Of a stretch of DNA of 64,000 bases, positions 30,831 to 42,700 are shown one piece after another. The stretch's first letter is position 1. Every line of letters starts with the position of its first letter. Source of the stretch: Prostheceraeus crozeri (taxonomy: Eukaryota; Platyhelminthes; Polycladida; Euryleptidae); NCBI GenBank assembly GCA_907163375.1, contig CAJQUW010001636.1:496001-560000 (forward strand). The letters are read 5' to 3'. Both the position numbers and the translations under genes were made by a program. The notes below the pieces were generated by a model. That model was not told where the DNA came from. It worked only from the letters and a program-made list of their open reading frames with translations, and ran no database searches.

Positions 30831-31348
30831 GCGATCGGAACATTTTAAAGGAATTCAGAGCAATCCGCAAGCGACGCACGACTATTTTTCCTATCTCTGG
30901 AAGGTATTAAAAATTTCTTTTTGCCCACTTAATAAGTTCCTGCATGTGCCATTATTTTTGATTCAGTTTGCACTTCTAGCAAAGTGATACAGTTAAAAAA
31001 TCTAATTCTGTGAATTTAGGTGTCTGTTTCATGGACATCTCTAAATGAAAGTAAACACGATGACAACCATCATTTTATCAAATTAAGTCTGATTTTCAAC
31101 GATTTTTTGGAAGTCCGTAATTAATCAGTGCACCAGTTCATACTCAGAAACTGAAATCATTTACACTACTCCAACAAGGCATCATCACTGTCTTGATTCT
31201 ATTTCACTTTTCGGTTGTGTGGGGGTGTATGTGAGTTAGTTTAGAGCGGGCATAATCCCAAGCCATTGCGGCCGATGTTAGCAAGCGATAGATATTGACA
31301 TAGATATTCGTCTCTCTTTGGTCTGTGTGATTTGCCAAGCACTGGTAT

Positions 31349-32072
31349 TTAGTCCGTCAGCTAGAACGAGTTTCTGCAGGGAACGAGGCCGAATATGACT
31401 TTCACAGAATGAAGTGCACCCTATGCCTACTTCGAATCGGCACGTCTGCCGAGTTCTAGTTAGTTCCTCTTATCAGGCAGGATCGAAGAAAAACACATGC
31501 AAATCCAATGGGACGTAGATGGTAGTTTTTGGCTAAAATGAAATTTTGCATGCTTTCTCTGATTAAACGAAAAGTACTAAGCCCTGTGTCATGATTTTTG
31601 GCATGGAATGTCTTCAGGTCATTTCCTATGATGTGCATGTGCTTTTATCATGCATCTTATCGGCAATGTATGTGAGATTGTGGCTGAATGTGGATAAAGT
31701 TGCTCAAAATGTTTGTGTTTGACGACATTAAGAGGCTCGCCAAATCTAAATGTGTTTAGCTTTATAGACAAGAGTGCAGGAACATGATAAGAAATGACCC
31801 GAAGACATTCCTTGCCAAAAATCATGACTCAGGGCTTAGTACTTTTCGTTTAATCAGAGAAAGCATGCAAAATTTCATTTTAGGCAAAAACTACCATCTG
31901 CGTCCCATTGGATTTGCATGTGTTTTTCTTTGATCCTGTCTGACAAGAAGATGAACTAACTAGAACTCGGCAGACGTGCCGATTCGAAGTAGGCATAGGG
32001 TGCACTTCATTCTGTGAAAGTCTCATATTCGGCCTCGTTCCCTGCAGAAACTCGTTCTGGCTGCCGGACTAA
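31349..32072. mobile_element. Long-hairpin (foldback-type) MITE-like element
   Basis: Two arms of about 280 bp (31349-31632 and 31790-32072) are reverse complements with a low level of mismatch and indels, separated by about 157 bp. The outer ends are TTAGTCCG.CAGC.AGAACG. The spacer holds unrelated unique sequence. No coding motif and no clear target duplication are visible, so it could be a long-TIR MITE or an inverted duplication. Transcription through it would give a long double-stranded hairpin RNA. Confidence 0.75.
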
Positions 32073-34195
32073 TTGCAGAAGTGGCAACTAGAAGCATTTG
32101 CCATTGTTATATAGACAAATAAGGTAAGCTATTTCATGCACGTGCGGAAAGCTCTGCTTGCCCCTGACACGATCGTGGATAGTGTGCTTTGCTAGACTGG
32201 GTGTTATTCAGGATTCCATCTTGGAATCCATTTTCATGATGGTGCCAGGAGCAAGGCGCATAGAAATATCGTTCCGACCTCGTGAAAGCCAGAGAGGCAT
32301 TGAATTGATATAATACAAAAGTGTCTCACATCAGTAAACCCACGAACTTAAGCGGTCAGGTTGCAAGGCAGGCCTGTCAAGTGAAAAGTACAGAGCTTTG
32401 ACTCAATTTTTCTTCGTGAAAATTCGTCAAATTCAAATAGTATTCACACCGCTCGACTCCTCATGATCTAAATTGTATGACTGCGTGCATTGCATGTGAT
32501 GTCAATGTTCTAGTTCGTCAGAACTCAGGCTTGAATTTTATTACGTTCAATGAAAAATTGATCTTTTAGCCCCTCGGGACTGGTTCTGTCTGTAGCCACC
32601 AGTATATCGAGGAATTTCACCTCTAGATCCAAACACGCAGACAAGGCAATTTAAAACGAATGAAAAAAGCGTCCTCGCATACCAACGTTTCTTCAACGGG
32701 CTCAATGCTACACTGCACGGCAATTTTTCTTGGTGGTGGGGACTAACTGAGAGACAAATAAATAATAATAAACTGCAGATAGAAATTTTTGCTCCATGCT
32801 GTCATATTTATAAAAAATTGTAGGTAAAAAACAAGAGTAAGAATGTACAGCAAAATCTTTTTCATTGCGAATGCATGCTACCCCAAATTACAACATTTGA
32901 TTCCATGACATTTGTACTTTGCTACCCTGCAATCAACACAATTATTGTCTAACCAAGCAAACAGAGTGCACAATAGCAGAAAGCGATAACTATAGCTGTG
33001 ATTTCTGAAGATTCAAAGCTAGCGCTGCAATGTTAGTGCATCAAATTTTAGCGTCTTTGAAGACAGAAATTGAATTGTTTTATTCAGTACTCGAACTGAA
33101 CCCATCACGACAAATATTGCATGAACTACGGTGCTATTGACTCCGACTCATCCACAGCCAATAACTAAAAAAAATAAAACACCTCATTGATGTCAGAAAC
33201 TCTTTTGAATACAGCTCTAACTTACTCAAAAAATCTCTTTCATGACCATCTTTATCCGAGAAATACGATTAGTGATTTCTTTTTCCAATCATATTTTCAG
33301 AATTGATGCAGCAGACGTAAAATGATAAAACAGCTTCACGACCGTAAAAAATACCCCACTCAATAAAAGGGATCGATCACTTGCGAACATAATCGAGATG
33401 GACAATGCAATTTAGGAAGCTAAATCTTTACTTGATAGCCGCAACTGCATAAGCAATCGGATGGACGCTTCATGAGCATCCCTATTTGTAAATTGCATCG
33501 TGCCGACATGTAGGACAGCGGAAGTACTTTAATAAAGTTAAGTATGATCACATAGTATGACAAAGTGTAGGAAAGTGTAGAAGAAAATATTTAATATACT
33601 CGGCAATAGAAAATATAGTAAAAGTATATATTCCTGGTTGTCTTTTTCCTTTGTTGAGGTGGATGTTGAGAGAAGATATTTTTGACTTACGATATAGTGA
33701 AGTTAATTACAATTATACTTGTAGCCAATTTGCTGTTGTAACATTATTCCAAAAAGCAGTCCAGATTGCCGAAGTAATAGTAGAATGCAGAGAAAGACAG
33801 CGCTTTAATCCATTATATCAAAAGTGCAGACACAGCGTATGACCAACGTTCAAGACAACCATCATTCTTCTTAAGTTACATGCACTAAATTGATGATCTG
33901 CATTTTGTTAGTCACTATCGAGTCGCCTATAATACTTAGAGGAGTGGACCAGCGCAAGGTGCGCAAAATTAACATTTGAATAAGTACTGTATTGTTTCTA
34001 ATACACACAAAACACATTTCAAATGCCTCTCTAGTCTCTACACAAATTATTAAAGTTACATGTGATCTGATAATCGAAATGGGTAATTGGCACTAAGCTT
34101 ATGAATATGGTAGTACTTATCTAATGGAAACTAACTTAGCCGTTCATACATGACGCTACATCATTTCCCCCTCCTTCTATATTTATTTAATAGTT
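32073..34195. other. Intergenic, no gene recognised
   Basis: AT-rich. Only short frames, none with a recognisable motif. An AATAATAATAA microsatellite lies at about 32760. Confidence 0.5.
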
Positions 34196-34199
34196 CAAT

Positions 34200-35160
34200 A
34201 TAATGGAAGTATGATGGGAAATGGAAAAGTCAACAGAAGCATGGCGACAATCCCAACTTTCCTAGATCCTACAGACCTATTTTCAACTTGTCGTCTACTT
34301 CAAAACTATTGGAGCGAACTACTGCTTCCCAAGTTCGCCGTCATCTAACAGCTCACAATCTTCCACCGGCAACCCAGTCTGCCTACCGACGCCATAACTC
34401 AACCGAGATGGTAGCATCTCATTCTCTGAATGATGTTTACAAGTATGTGGACATGGGTAAAAGCAGCCTGACACTTCTTTCTGCGCCCGACTTATCATCT
34501 GCATTTGACTGCGTTCACCACCTGACTTTACTCAAGAGCATATTCTCAGCTTTCAGCATATCGTGCTGCGCCTTTCAATAGTTTCCTCCTTCTTGCAAGT
34601 TCGTTCGCAGTTCATAAGATCTAAAAGTTTGTCATTTTCGTTGTATCCTGTCGCTGCCGGCGTTCCGCAAGGATCCGTCTTGGGAACGCTATTTTTCACA
34701 TTGTGCACCTCCCCGACATCATGCAACTGGTGGAACAGCAGGGAATCCGTATGCATCCGCATACATGCACACGTTGATGAAATCGTGACTTCTTGATCCT
34801 CCCGACAGATGTGATGAGACACCAATGTGTTGTCATGACTGACTGCATCAACGCTGTCAACAAATGAGTGAGCTCAAACCGCCGCTAGTCGACAAAGCGT
34901 GAAGTTCCATTTGAACCTCTCGTTATTTGTGGTCACCCTTTAAAGCCATTCTCTTCACTGTGCTATCTTGGAGTGCTTATGGACTCTCATCTAACCTTCA
35001 TGTCTCCTCATGCTTCTCGACGTTGCTATACAGGTAATGTCGGTCCGTAGATCGATTTCATCTTCTCTTGCCATTAATCTCATCTGAGGCCTTGTCTTTC
35101 CTAACCTCGACAGCTGTATTTCAGTTTATCTGGTCTGCCCGTAAGTAAGTAAGTAAGTCT
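34200..35160 (+). pseudogene. LINE (non-LTR) reverse transcriptase remnant with GTAA tail
   Basis: Translated blocks follow the CR1/L2-like RT order: NLSSTSKLLERTTASQVRRH (the NYRPISNLSxxxKxLE region), QSAYRRHNSTE, a TLLSAPDLSSAFDCVHH block equivalent to LLDLSAAFDTVDH, AAGVPQGSVLGTLFF, a decayed HADD-like block (IHAHVDE), and YLGVLMDSHLTF. Several frameshifts and stops are present. It ends in GTAAGTAAGTAAGTAAG at 35141-35157, a short simple repeat tail typical of such LINEs. The 5' part (endonuclease) is missing. Confidence 0.85.
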
Positions 35161-37195
35161 GAACCGTCTTAATTATAGAAACTTAATGCAATGGTAAGCG
35201 CGAATCCAAAAAGGGTAGCAAATGGTATAGTTATTTCTGTTCTATTTCACATTATTTTCTGATGAAAAATTGATGAGTAGATACCCATGCTGACGTCACC
35301 GCTAGGAGAGTGTACTGTCTAAAAGTGTAGCAAGCTTGCGCAATAGCTGGTAGGAATATTCAGATAAATTGCTTTGTCGAGTGTAGCCTTATAAATTAAA
35401 GACTTGTTACTGAACATTCGGGTTCGAAGATCCTTAGTTTAAAAGTATAATAAAACAGCTTCTCGGGACTTTCGACAAGCATTCCCGAGAATTCAGTATT
35501 TGAAAATTATTGAGAATTCCCGAAGCCGAATATCCCGTGACGAAGCCCTAGGTCTATGCCGCCCAAATTATGATTCCATTGTCTTTGATGCTATACCCAC
35601 TGTCTCTATGTCATCAAATGTCCTTTATGGGTAATGCGTTCGGGATTTATGATGTCATATGGTAAGTCGACACTTAAACGACAATTTGGGTTCTTGGACG
35701 ATCTTTTGGTCGGTCGATTCTAGGATGTCTTGATGCACTGGTTAATGGCACAGACTAGCTATCCTGTAGAATGGAGTTCAACTCGAACTCGAACAAAGTG
35801 ATCATTGATAAGAAAGAAGGACGAGAAAGAAAGATAATAAGAAAGACGGGCTCCATTTCGTAAACATCACCACATCACAATACTCTTCATTATCAAGCTA
35901 TCATGCCCCGAAGTGCTCAAAATACAGTATAAAAAAGAGTACAAAAACCTAGCAATTCAGTGCCGCAGGCATTTTGTTAGATTATCTGACTTAACTAATT
36001 GCGCTGCGCACTTGTACAGCCTAACTAGCTAATATGTTTGCCTATGTAGCTAATATAATTCGGTTAAAGTTAAGTAAACTTCTGATCTCTTTTGCCATTT
36101 TCTCTATTTATAGCGACTCATGCAAATATCACATTAAGATTAAGTTGAAGCATTGTCTTGTGTAAATACTTAATTAACAAACATAATGCGATAAGTCTTC
36201 ACAAGTGACCAATGCACATGAGTGTCTAGGCCCACAAAATACACTTCAAGCGTTGAAATGTAAATAAATCTAAGACGCTAGAGTCAATTAAAATGCAGGC
36301 TGCCAGTTAGTGATTGAAGAATCGCACCGTCAAATACGCTGTGAAGTGTTTTGTGATGAATAGCAGGATTTGTCAACCACTTTGCTGAACTAATTCACAC
36401 ATGATTATAGGCTGTGAGGCTGCGAAGATTCTGGAGATTCTTACACTAATGTCTGCATCAAAATCTCCGTAATCATCACATTCATTAATTAATACATTTG
36501 CTTAGGAGATAGGTCTTTTATTGATCGTTCAGTTGTGAATTTTTACTTGAATCTCTTTGTTTGACCTAATCCTAACATGCAAGTTGAATGCACTGTACGA
36601 TAAAAAGGAACCACGATTCAAGAAAACATATTTTATTTTTAGAACAAGACTTTGGCGAAAAAACCTGGTCTACATTTTTTCAGATAGTTACATGCTTTTT
36701 AAGATTTACTTATGCAAACTAATAAATATTGATTTGATGACATATTGCGAGCTTTCATTAGTGGTCTTCGCTGGTATTTAGATGCATTTACTAATTCAAC
36801 ATTCATACAATAATGTTCATGATTGCGTAAACAGGTCAAATGACAGCTGTACAAATATTGCATATTGTATTTTTCTATTGTATGTTTTCTTTGTATTTGG
36901 AACAAGTTTTTCAATATCAATTTAATAGATACATTGCCAAAGGAATAAAGAGATAATTATTAAAGGGCTCGATATAAAAGGGCCCGTTGTAAAAGAGATG
37001 GGCTTAAATAATGTTGACTGATGCTCTGTACGTTCAATATTACGCTGCGGGCGTATGTACGCAACGTCAACAAGCTGCCGAAGGCCTGTTGCTGTTAATG
37101 GTAGATAATGGATGCTATGTATCGCTATATACTGTATATCTATGCGTGTGTGTGTGAACAGTCGATTCCATTCGGTTATTCTGGTCCTGTTCGAA
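35161..37195. other. Intergenic, no gene recognised
   Basis: AT-rich. A GAAAGAAGGACGAGAAAGAA purine patch lies near 35811. No motif-bearing frames. Confidence 0.5.
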
Positions 37196-37419
37196 TAAAT
37201 CTGTCGAAGTTAAATTTTAGCAAAGACATGGGAGCATCAGAAGTGTTGTTCAATAGTGAAAGCCTTTGTGTGAAAGTACTTTTTAAAAATTAAGCATTTT
37301 GTCAATTTCTCAAAGTCAAAGCATCTTAATCAATTTAAATTACTTCCCGCTTTCTCCAATATTCACAATCTCACACTCTTTGACAGCAGTCCTTGATAAT
37401 TTATGAAGATCCTCTATAG

Positions 37420-38338
37420 CAGCGGTTCTCAAACTCTGGGTAATTACCCAAAGTTGGACAAAATTAGAATATTTTTTGGGTAAGGAATGAATTTTTTAAA
37501 TAAAATGAGGTCCATTTCTTTATTCCATTGCCTTACCAGATAGACTAAGGGCGTAGATCGACAGAGGGAGCTCCATTCTCTCGTTGTCTGCGCACGCGGC
37601 ATACATGATATGATAATATTGTAGCTGCCTAACTTACGACACTGATTCACGAACATCTTCAATAGCTACAAGCAATGCAAGAACACGGCTGTCCAAAAGC
37701 ACAGTGTAACACAGATGTCTGGGTTAAGCAGCCATTTGCTTCTCGTGAATCATGTATCGAGGACAGTGATAATATAAAAGACGAATTCGTCCAAATACGA
37801 GCCGATGAGGTAAGTAAGGAGGAGTTTTCGAGTCAAGAGCTTCCGGCGTTTTGATTGTCAATGAGTGAAGTTTATCCATCGCTGTTCCCAAGAGCTCTCA
37901 AAGTTCTGCTGCCTTTCCCGACCACATATCTGTGTGAGTCTGGTTTTTCAGCTTTCTTTCATATGAAAGATAAATATCGAGTGCGCCAGCAAGCTGGTTC
38001 TGACCTGAGGCTGGCTCTTTCAAAGACATGTTCTCGTATTGATCATCTGATCTCCAAAAAGCAATTACACTCTTCTCACTGACAGGATTCAATGGAACAA
38101 TTTTTGATTAGTTGAACTTTGATAATCTAGTTTTGTGTTTACACATACTGTATATATGTATTATTTTGATAGCTTTTTTTAGTCTCAGATTGCATTGTGT
38201 AAAATAAGATAAAGATTATTGTAAAATGTTGTTTTATAGTTCAGTTCTGGTTCGCAAATGCATTGTAGAAAATAACAGGTAATTGATAGTCTCGGTGTAC
38301 AAAGTGGGTAATCTCGATAAAAAGTTTGAGAACCGCTG
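37420..38338 (+). mobile_element. Non-autonomous hAT element with transposase C-terminal remnant
   Basis: 919 bp. Ends are CAGCGGTTCTCAAACT and, in reverse complement, CAGCGGTTCTCAAACTTT. The flanks CTCTATAG (37412-37419) and GTCTATAG (38339-38346) form an 8-bp duplication with one difference. The ends match the CAGNGGTTCTCAAACT class of hAT elements. The paralogous uninterrupted site CTCTATAG is at 39676-39683. It keeps only the last part of a transposase gene. Confidence 0.93.
37776..38082 (+). pseudogene. hAT transposase C-terminal dimerisation domain remnant
   Basis: The frame reads SEVYPSLFPRALKVLLPFPT then TYLCESGFSAFFHMKDKYR and LRLALSKTCSRIDHLISKKQ, the C-terminal hAT dimerisation domain as found in ZBED5/FAM200/SCAND3-type transposase-derived proteins. 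A TGA sits just upstream of the clear homology in the same frame (…ELPAF stop LSMSEV). The DDE core and zinc-finger N-terminus are absent, so this is an internally deleted copy. Confidence 0.88.
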
Positions 38339-38425
38339 GTCTATAGCCTACCGCGGTATTGTAATACATTCCATAAATGTTAGCATGAATATCAGAACTT
38401 CTGTTATTGGTAACGCCCGGTCGCG

Positions 38426-39395
38426 CCGGTCAGGGTTTGGTTACCGGATCGTTCCGGTCTGGAAAACTTTTGATCGGTTGCATTGTGCATGTATATAATA
38501 TGCAGTACATAAATGTATACGACAGTAAACGTTATTCATCACAGACAATGTATTTATCAGTGATAATCATGTACACTGTATGATTAATCATGCTTATAAA
38601 TGTTGTAGATCGACAAACGGTTTTGGATCTACATAATTTCAATGTCAGCTCTTTACATTTCAAAATGGGGTTGCCGTGAATTTTGTTTCCTATTTATCAA
38701 TGGAGTTATTTCTAGAGAGCCTCGGAGATATCGACTCCTTTTGAATATTCATTATATCGTGATCATCCGTTGACCGCAAGCACTTTCCATTATCTTAATA
38801 TGCCAAGCTCTCACAGGCAAAGGTTCAAGAAATGAGTGAAAAACAAATGAATTATTCTAACTTCACAGTTAACCCATTTGCCAATTTTAATGTATGAAAG
38901 TAGCTTAGCGGAATTGCGAATCACAAGTCACTCCTAGCAGGTGAGCACGTAAATTTCAAAATTTAGTATGCTTATCAAAGAAATTTAGCTGCTTTGAAGA
39001 AAAAAAATTCATTGAAGATAATAAATAAGCTGAATATGACTGCCTAATTAAATAGTATGATTCAAAACATGGTAAGTCTGTCAAACAGCTTGATTTCACA
39101 CTTTAGCAAGAACGAAAGGAGAAACTAATAAGGAAACTTTGAATTCAAGCATGAATTCCCATTATTCATTACTGAAAAGGGCGTCAACACAATTACGGAA
39201 AATTTATATAAAAGAGTTAATATACTTATCAAAGTCGTTGTAGATGATTGCATGACTTTCTTCATGAAATTTCAGAAAAATTAAGCTCTCTTTTGCCCAG
39301 GGGATGGGGGTAGACATTTTTTGATATTGCGCATAACTATAAAAGCCAGAATTCTAATTTCTTTGAGACATTCAGCTGCTACGCAATTCTGATGA
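38426..39395. other. Intergenic, no gene recognised
   Basis: Contains a CG-richer patch near 38413-38460 (GCCCGGTCGCGCCGGTCAGG) and otherwise AT-rich sequence. No gene or element ends supported. Confidence 0.45.
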
Positions 39396-39399
39396 TCAA

Positions 39400-39760
39400 T
39401 TCAAAGTTTGTAAAATTTGGCTCATGGGAACATCAAAAGTGTTGTTCAAAAGTTAAAAAGACCTTTGTTTAAAGGAACTTTTGTAAATCGAGTATTTTGT
39501 CAATTTCTCAAAGTTAAAGCATCTTAATCAATTCAAATGACCATACTTTCCGTTTTCTACAATAATCACAAGCATATATGAAATCATGTAATTTCGAGAA
39601 AGACATTTATTGCAGTACAGGATGCTCTTTGAGAAGAAGTGTAAAGATAATAGTTCTTGATAAGTTGTGAAGAGCCTCTATAGCCTACCATGTCACTACA
39701 GTAGGCCTACATTCCATCAACATTAACATGAATATCAGATCTTTCACTGTTGAGTTCAGG
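39400..39760 (+). repeat. Duplicated segment copy B with empty hAT site
   Basis: Aligns with copy A on both sides of the hAT: CATGGGAACATCAAAAGTGT, GTCAATTTCTCAAAGTTAAA, GAGCCTCTATAGCCTACC at 39672-39689 (uninterrupted site), then CATTCCATCAACATTAACAT GAATATCAGA. Copy B is longer by an inserted stretch around 39560-39640. Confidence 0.85.
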
Positions 39761-42700
39761 CAAAGAAAAATGGCGATGATGCTACTAACTGACAAATACT
39801 AATGCAAAAGTCTAGACATGTACTACAGTCAGAATTGTCTTTTATCATCGAACAAGATGGGAATGAAGAAATGAAGCTTTTGCGTAACTAAACCCTTACA
39901 GTAGGCTTTGGCGATGATGACATATTCAAACTATAGATTGAGTGCTGCCCTTTCCCCCGACTTCTAATGACGATATACTAAGAATAGCCGATGCAAGGAG
40001 CAGCGGCTCCAATCGGCTCAAAGAAATGGAGTTGAGTCGAGGCGTAAGCAAGCGAGTAAGCGAGCCGAAGTCGGCTCGGCTCGACTTCGGTACATCTCCA
40101 CCCGAAATTTGCCGAAATCTCTATTTGGATTGCATTCAGCCCCGCTTATCCAAATGCAAACAATTACAAACATGCTCCTAACATGTCTTCCGATGTTTTC
40201 ATGTGATAATTGATCAAAACATGTGATGTGTCGAAGTCATCTACCATTAATTTCCAAACGCAAATTCAAAAATCAATTTTTAAAAAAAGGTGAAATTCAA
40301 ATTTTAAACTACTATTGATAGTAACAATGACAACGTTTGTCAAAACTGAGAGCACCACTCACAACAGCATGCACCCATTGTGTTATGAGATGAGTTTGGG
40401 AACAATTGAATCATAGGAACAGCAAGATCAGTGAGGGTTGCAGTTGCCCCAGGGTTTTAAAAGCTCAAAATGGCCCGGCCTAAATAGGGTTAAGTCGAAA
40501 TTATTATGTTGCTACCGAAGAATTATGTCAAAATATGCCATTGTTGTTCTTGTTAGCAAGTATGATTCAGTGTAATATGAGATATACCAGAAAGCTTTGA
40601 AGACACAGACTCAAGATCAAGAACTCCCGATTTATTACTTTACAGTAGTATGAATTGGTTGTGTAGTTTACAGATGACGAATGTCATTTTTATCAAATAG
40701 TGCAAAACATCTATCACAAACTTTTTAACTGTTTTCATGTATTTTGAATCTCTGAAATTGCCTTAAGTTACAAATAACTATTGTAGCATACCTTTCTACG
40801 GACACGCACATCAACTTATCATGATGCAGTAAATATCTGAAATTTGTCGATGCAATATTCCAATAATTATACTTCTCCTCCTTCATGCATTCCTTTCGGA
40901 ATGAGCTATATAGGGATTTTGATATTCTGAGAATGCGCCATATGAGCAATTTTCTGTCGTACGAATGAGCTATGACGTCAAAATTAGATGCTCCTTTCTT
41001 GCAATGAACCTATTATGAGGTTAGCAATGAATGAAAATAGCAATTGCTTATATATTAGAAACTAAATTAGAGTAAAAATCTTAAATCATTCTCCCTTAGC
41101 TGATAGATAAGCTTAAATGAATGCAATTGAATTACATGTACTTGCACGTAGTAGGCCTATTCAAATTCCTAAACGACTCAATACATAATCAGAGGGAAAT
41201 CGGAAATTGAGTTCATTAGATATTATAAGAAAAGAAACATCATTTTTTACAAACGAAAAAATACAAGCAATTAAGGAAATCCAGTGATGATCAGCTACAA
41301 TCTGAATTTCATCTCTACTTCACGTGTTCTGTCATGGACTCCTGTAGCTTTAAACGATTAATTATCCGGTCAACCAGCATAACCAACGTCAAGAGCAAAC
41401 TCCTGTCGGAATAAAGTCAAAATGCGATTGAAGGATAAAAAATATGGATGGCCCATGTTGTTTTTATTCATAATTATCGAAACTATTCGAAATGGACAAT
41501 TGAGCTTTGAAAATTGAACTTTGACTGTGAACTTTGACTTAATGTAAAAGTATATGGCGAATAATTACGTCATGACTTAATTTCTGCAAAAAGCTCCATC
41601 GTTATTATTACAGTCTGTTTTGCAACAACTTTTAGGGTGTTTGAAATAGCACAAAGCCCTACAAATTCCTCTCTAATATATTTCAGAAAAATCTTTAAAT
41701 TTAGAAAATCTCAAATATACTTCAGCTACTTGCAGGGTTACTGGCTTCATTATTCGCTCATGTCACGGTAAACGGCAGTTGACATTACAACTGATTTGGT
41801 GCATGTTGATCAACCAAATTACACGATATCATCTAACAAGACTGTTTCAAGAATAATTTAGATTGCAACAATTATAAAGCGAACAATTAAAGAAATTGTG
41901 CATTGAAATTGATGATACAAATGTAGGTCCTTCTCAGTCTGGAGAAATTTTTTTTGAGAAGTCAATTGCAAAATACACTCCTTTCAGAATGTCAACATAT
42001 ACCTAAAAATTCATAGACATTTCTCAAGAATTCTAAAATGCAAATGCAAATACTTAAATGCACAGCAATTTCATATTCCAACGAATTATTTTTAATTCAC
42101 GAAAAAGCATGATGTTAGCATTCCTTAGATTCTGTAGTCTAAGGGAATTTCTTTCGCCTTTTCTTCATTCCCTTTATGTAAAATTCTCTTCGATGACATT
42201 TTTAGCGTCCTTCATGGTACTATTAATCTGTACCATCAAAATCTAGGATTCAATGTTTATCTGAAGTCAGGGTGAAATCTTTCAGGTGAAAATTTGTCAA
42301 CAAAATTGAGTCAACAACTTATTCACAGCATTCGGAAGTCGAAATTCTCATGTGCCCATTTGGCAGCTTTCATGAAAGTAGGGAAACTTTTTTAGAAATA
42401 GCTCACCTACTCTAGGAGGATGCACCTAGACCTACATGTACATGTACATTATCAAATACTTTCTTCAGAAAATCCAAAATACAACTGGAAATAACCGATA
42501 AAGTATCTAAATATATTTCAAATGCATATAGACTTTTTCCAAGTCTTGTCTTTTAACTGTTACAGTAATTTCAACACAAATGGAACGATTTTTGATTAAA
42601 ATTTCCTTTTAATTAAAAAACTAAATCGTTCATTAGCAACTGCTTCCAGGCTATCTCGGAGAATCGATTTATAAATCGTTCGTGTTCCTTTAAGCTGCAT

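Larger units (their letters stand above)
37200..38425 (+). repeat. Duplicated segment copy A (split by hAT)
   Basis: 37200-37419 plus 38347-38425 align with 39400-39760 in the same order: CATGGGAGCATCAGAAGTGT, GTCAATTTCTCAAAGTCAAA, CATCTTAATCAATTTAAAT, GAAGATCCTCTATAG, then beyond the hAT CCTAC...CATTCCATAAATGTTAGCAT GAATATCAGA. Copy B has no hAT at the CTCTATAG site. Confidence 0.85.

Noticed and set aside
31456-31825. Two 60-68-aa minus frames
   Set aside because: Both lie in the arms or loop of the long hairpin; no motif, and the frame differs between the arms.
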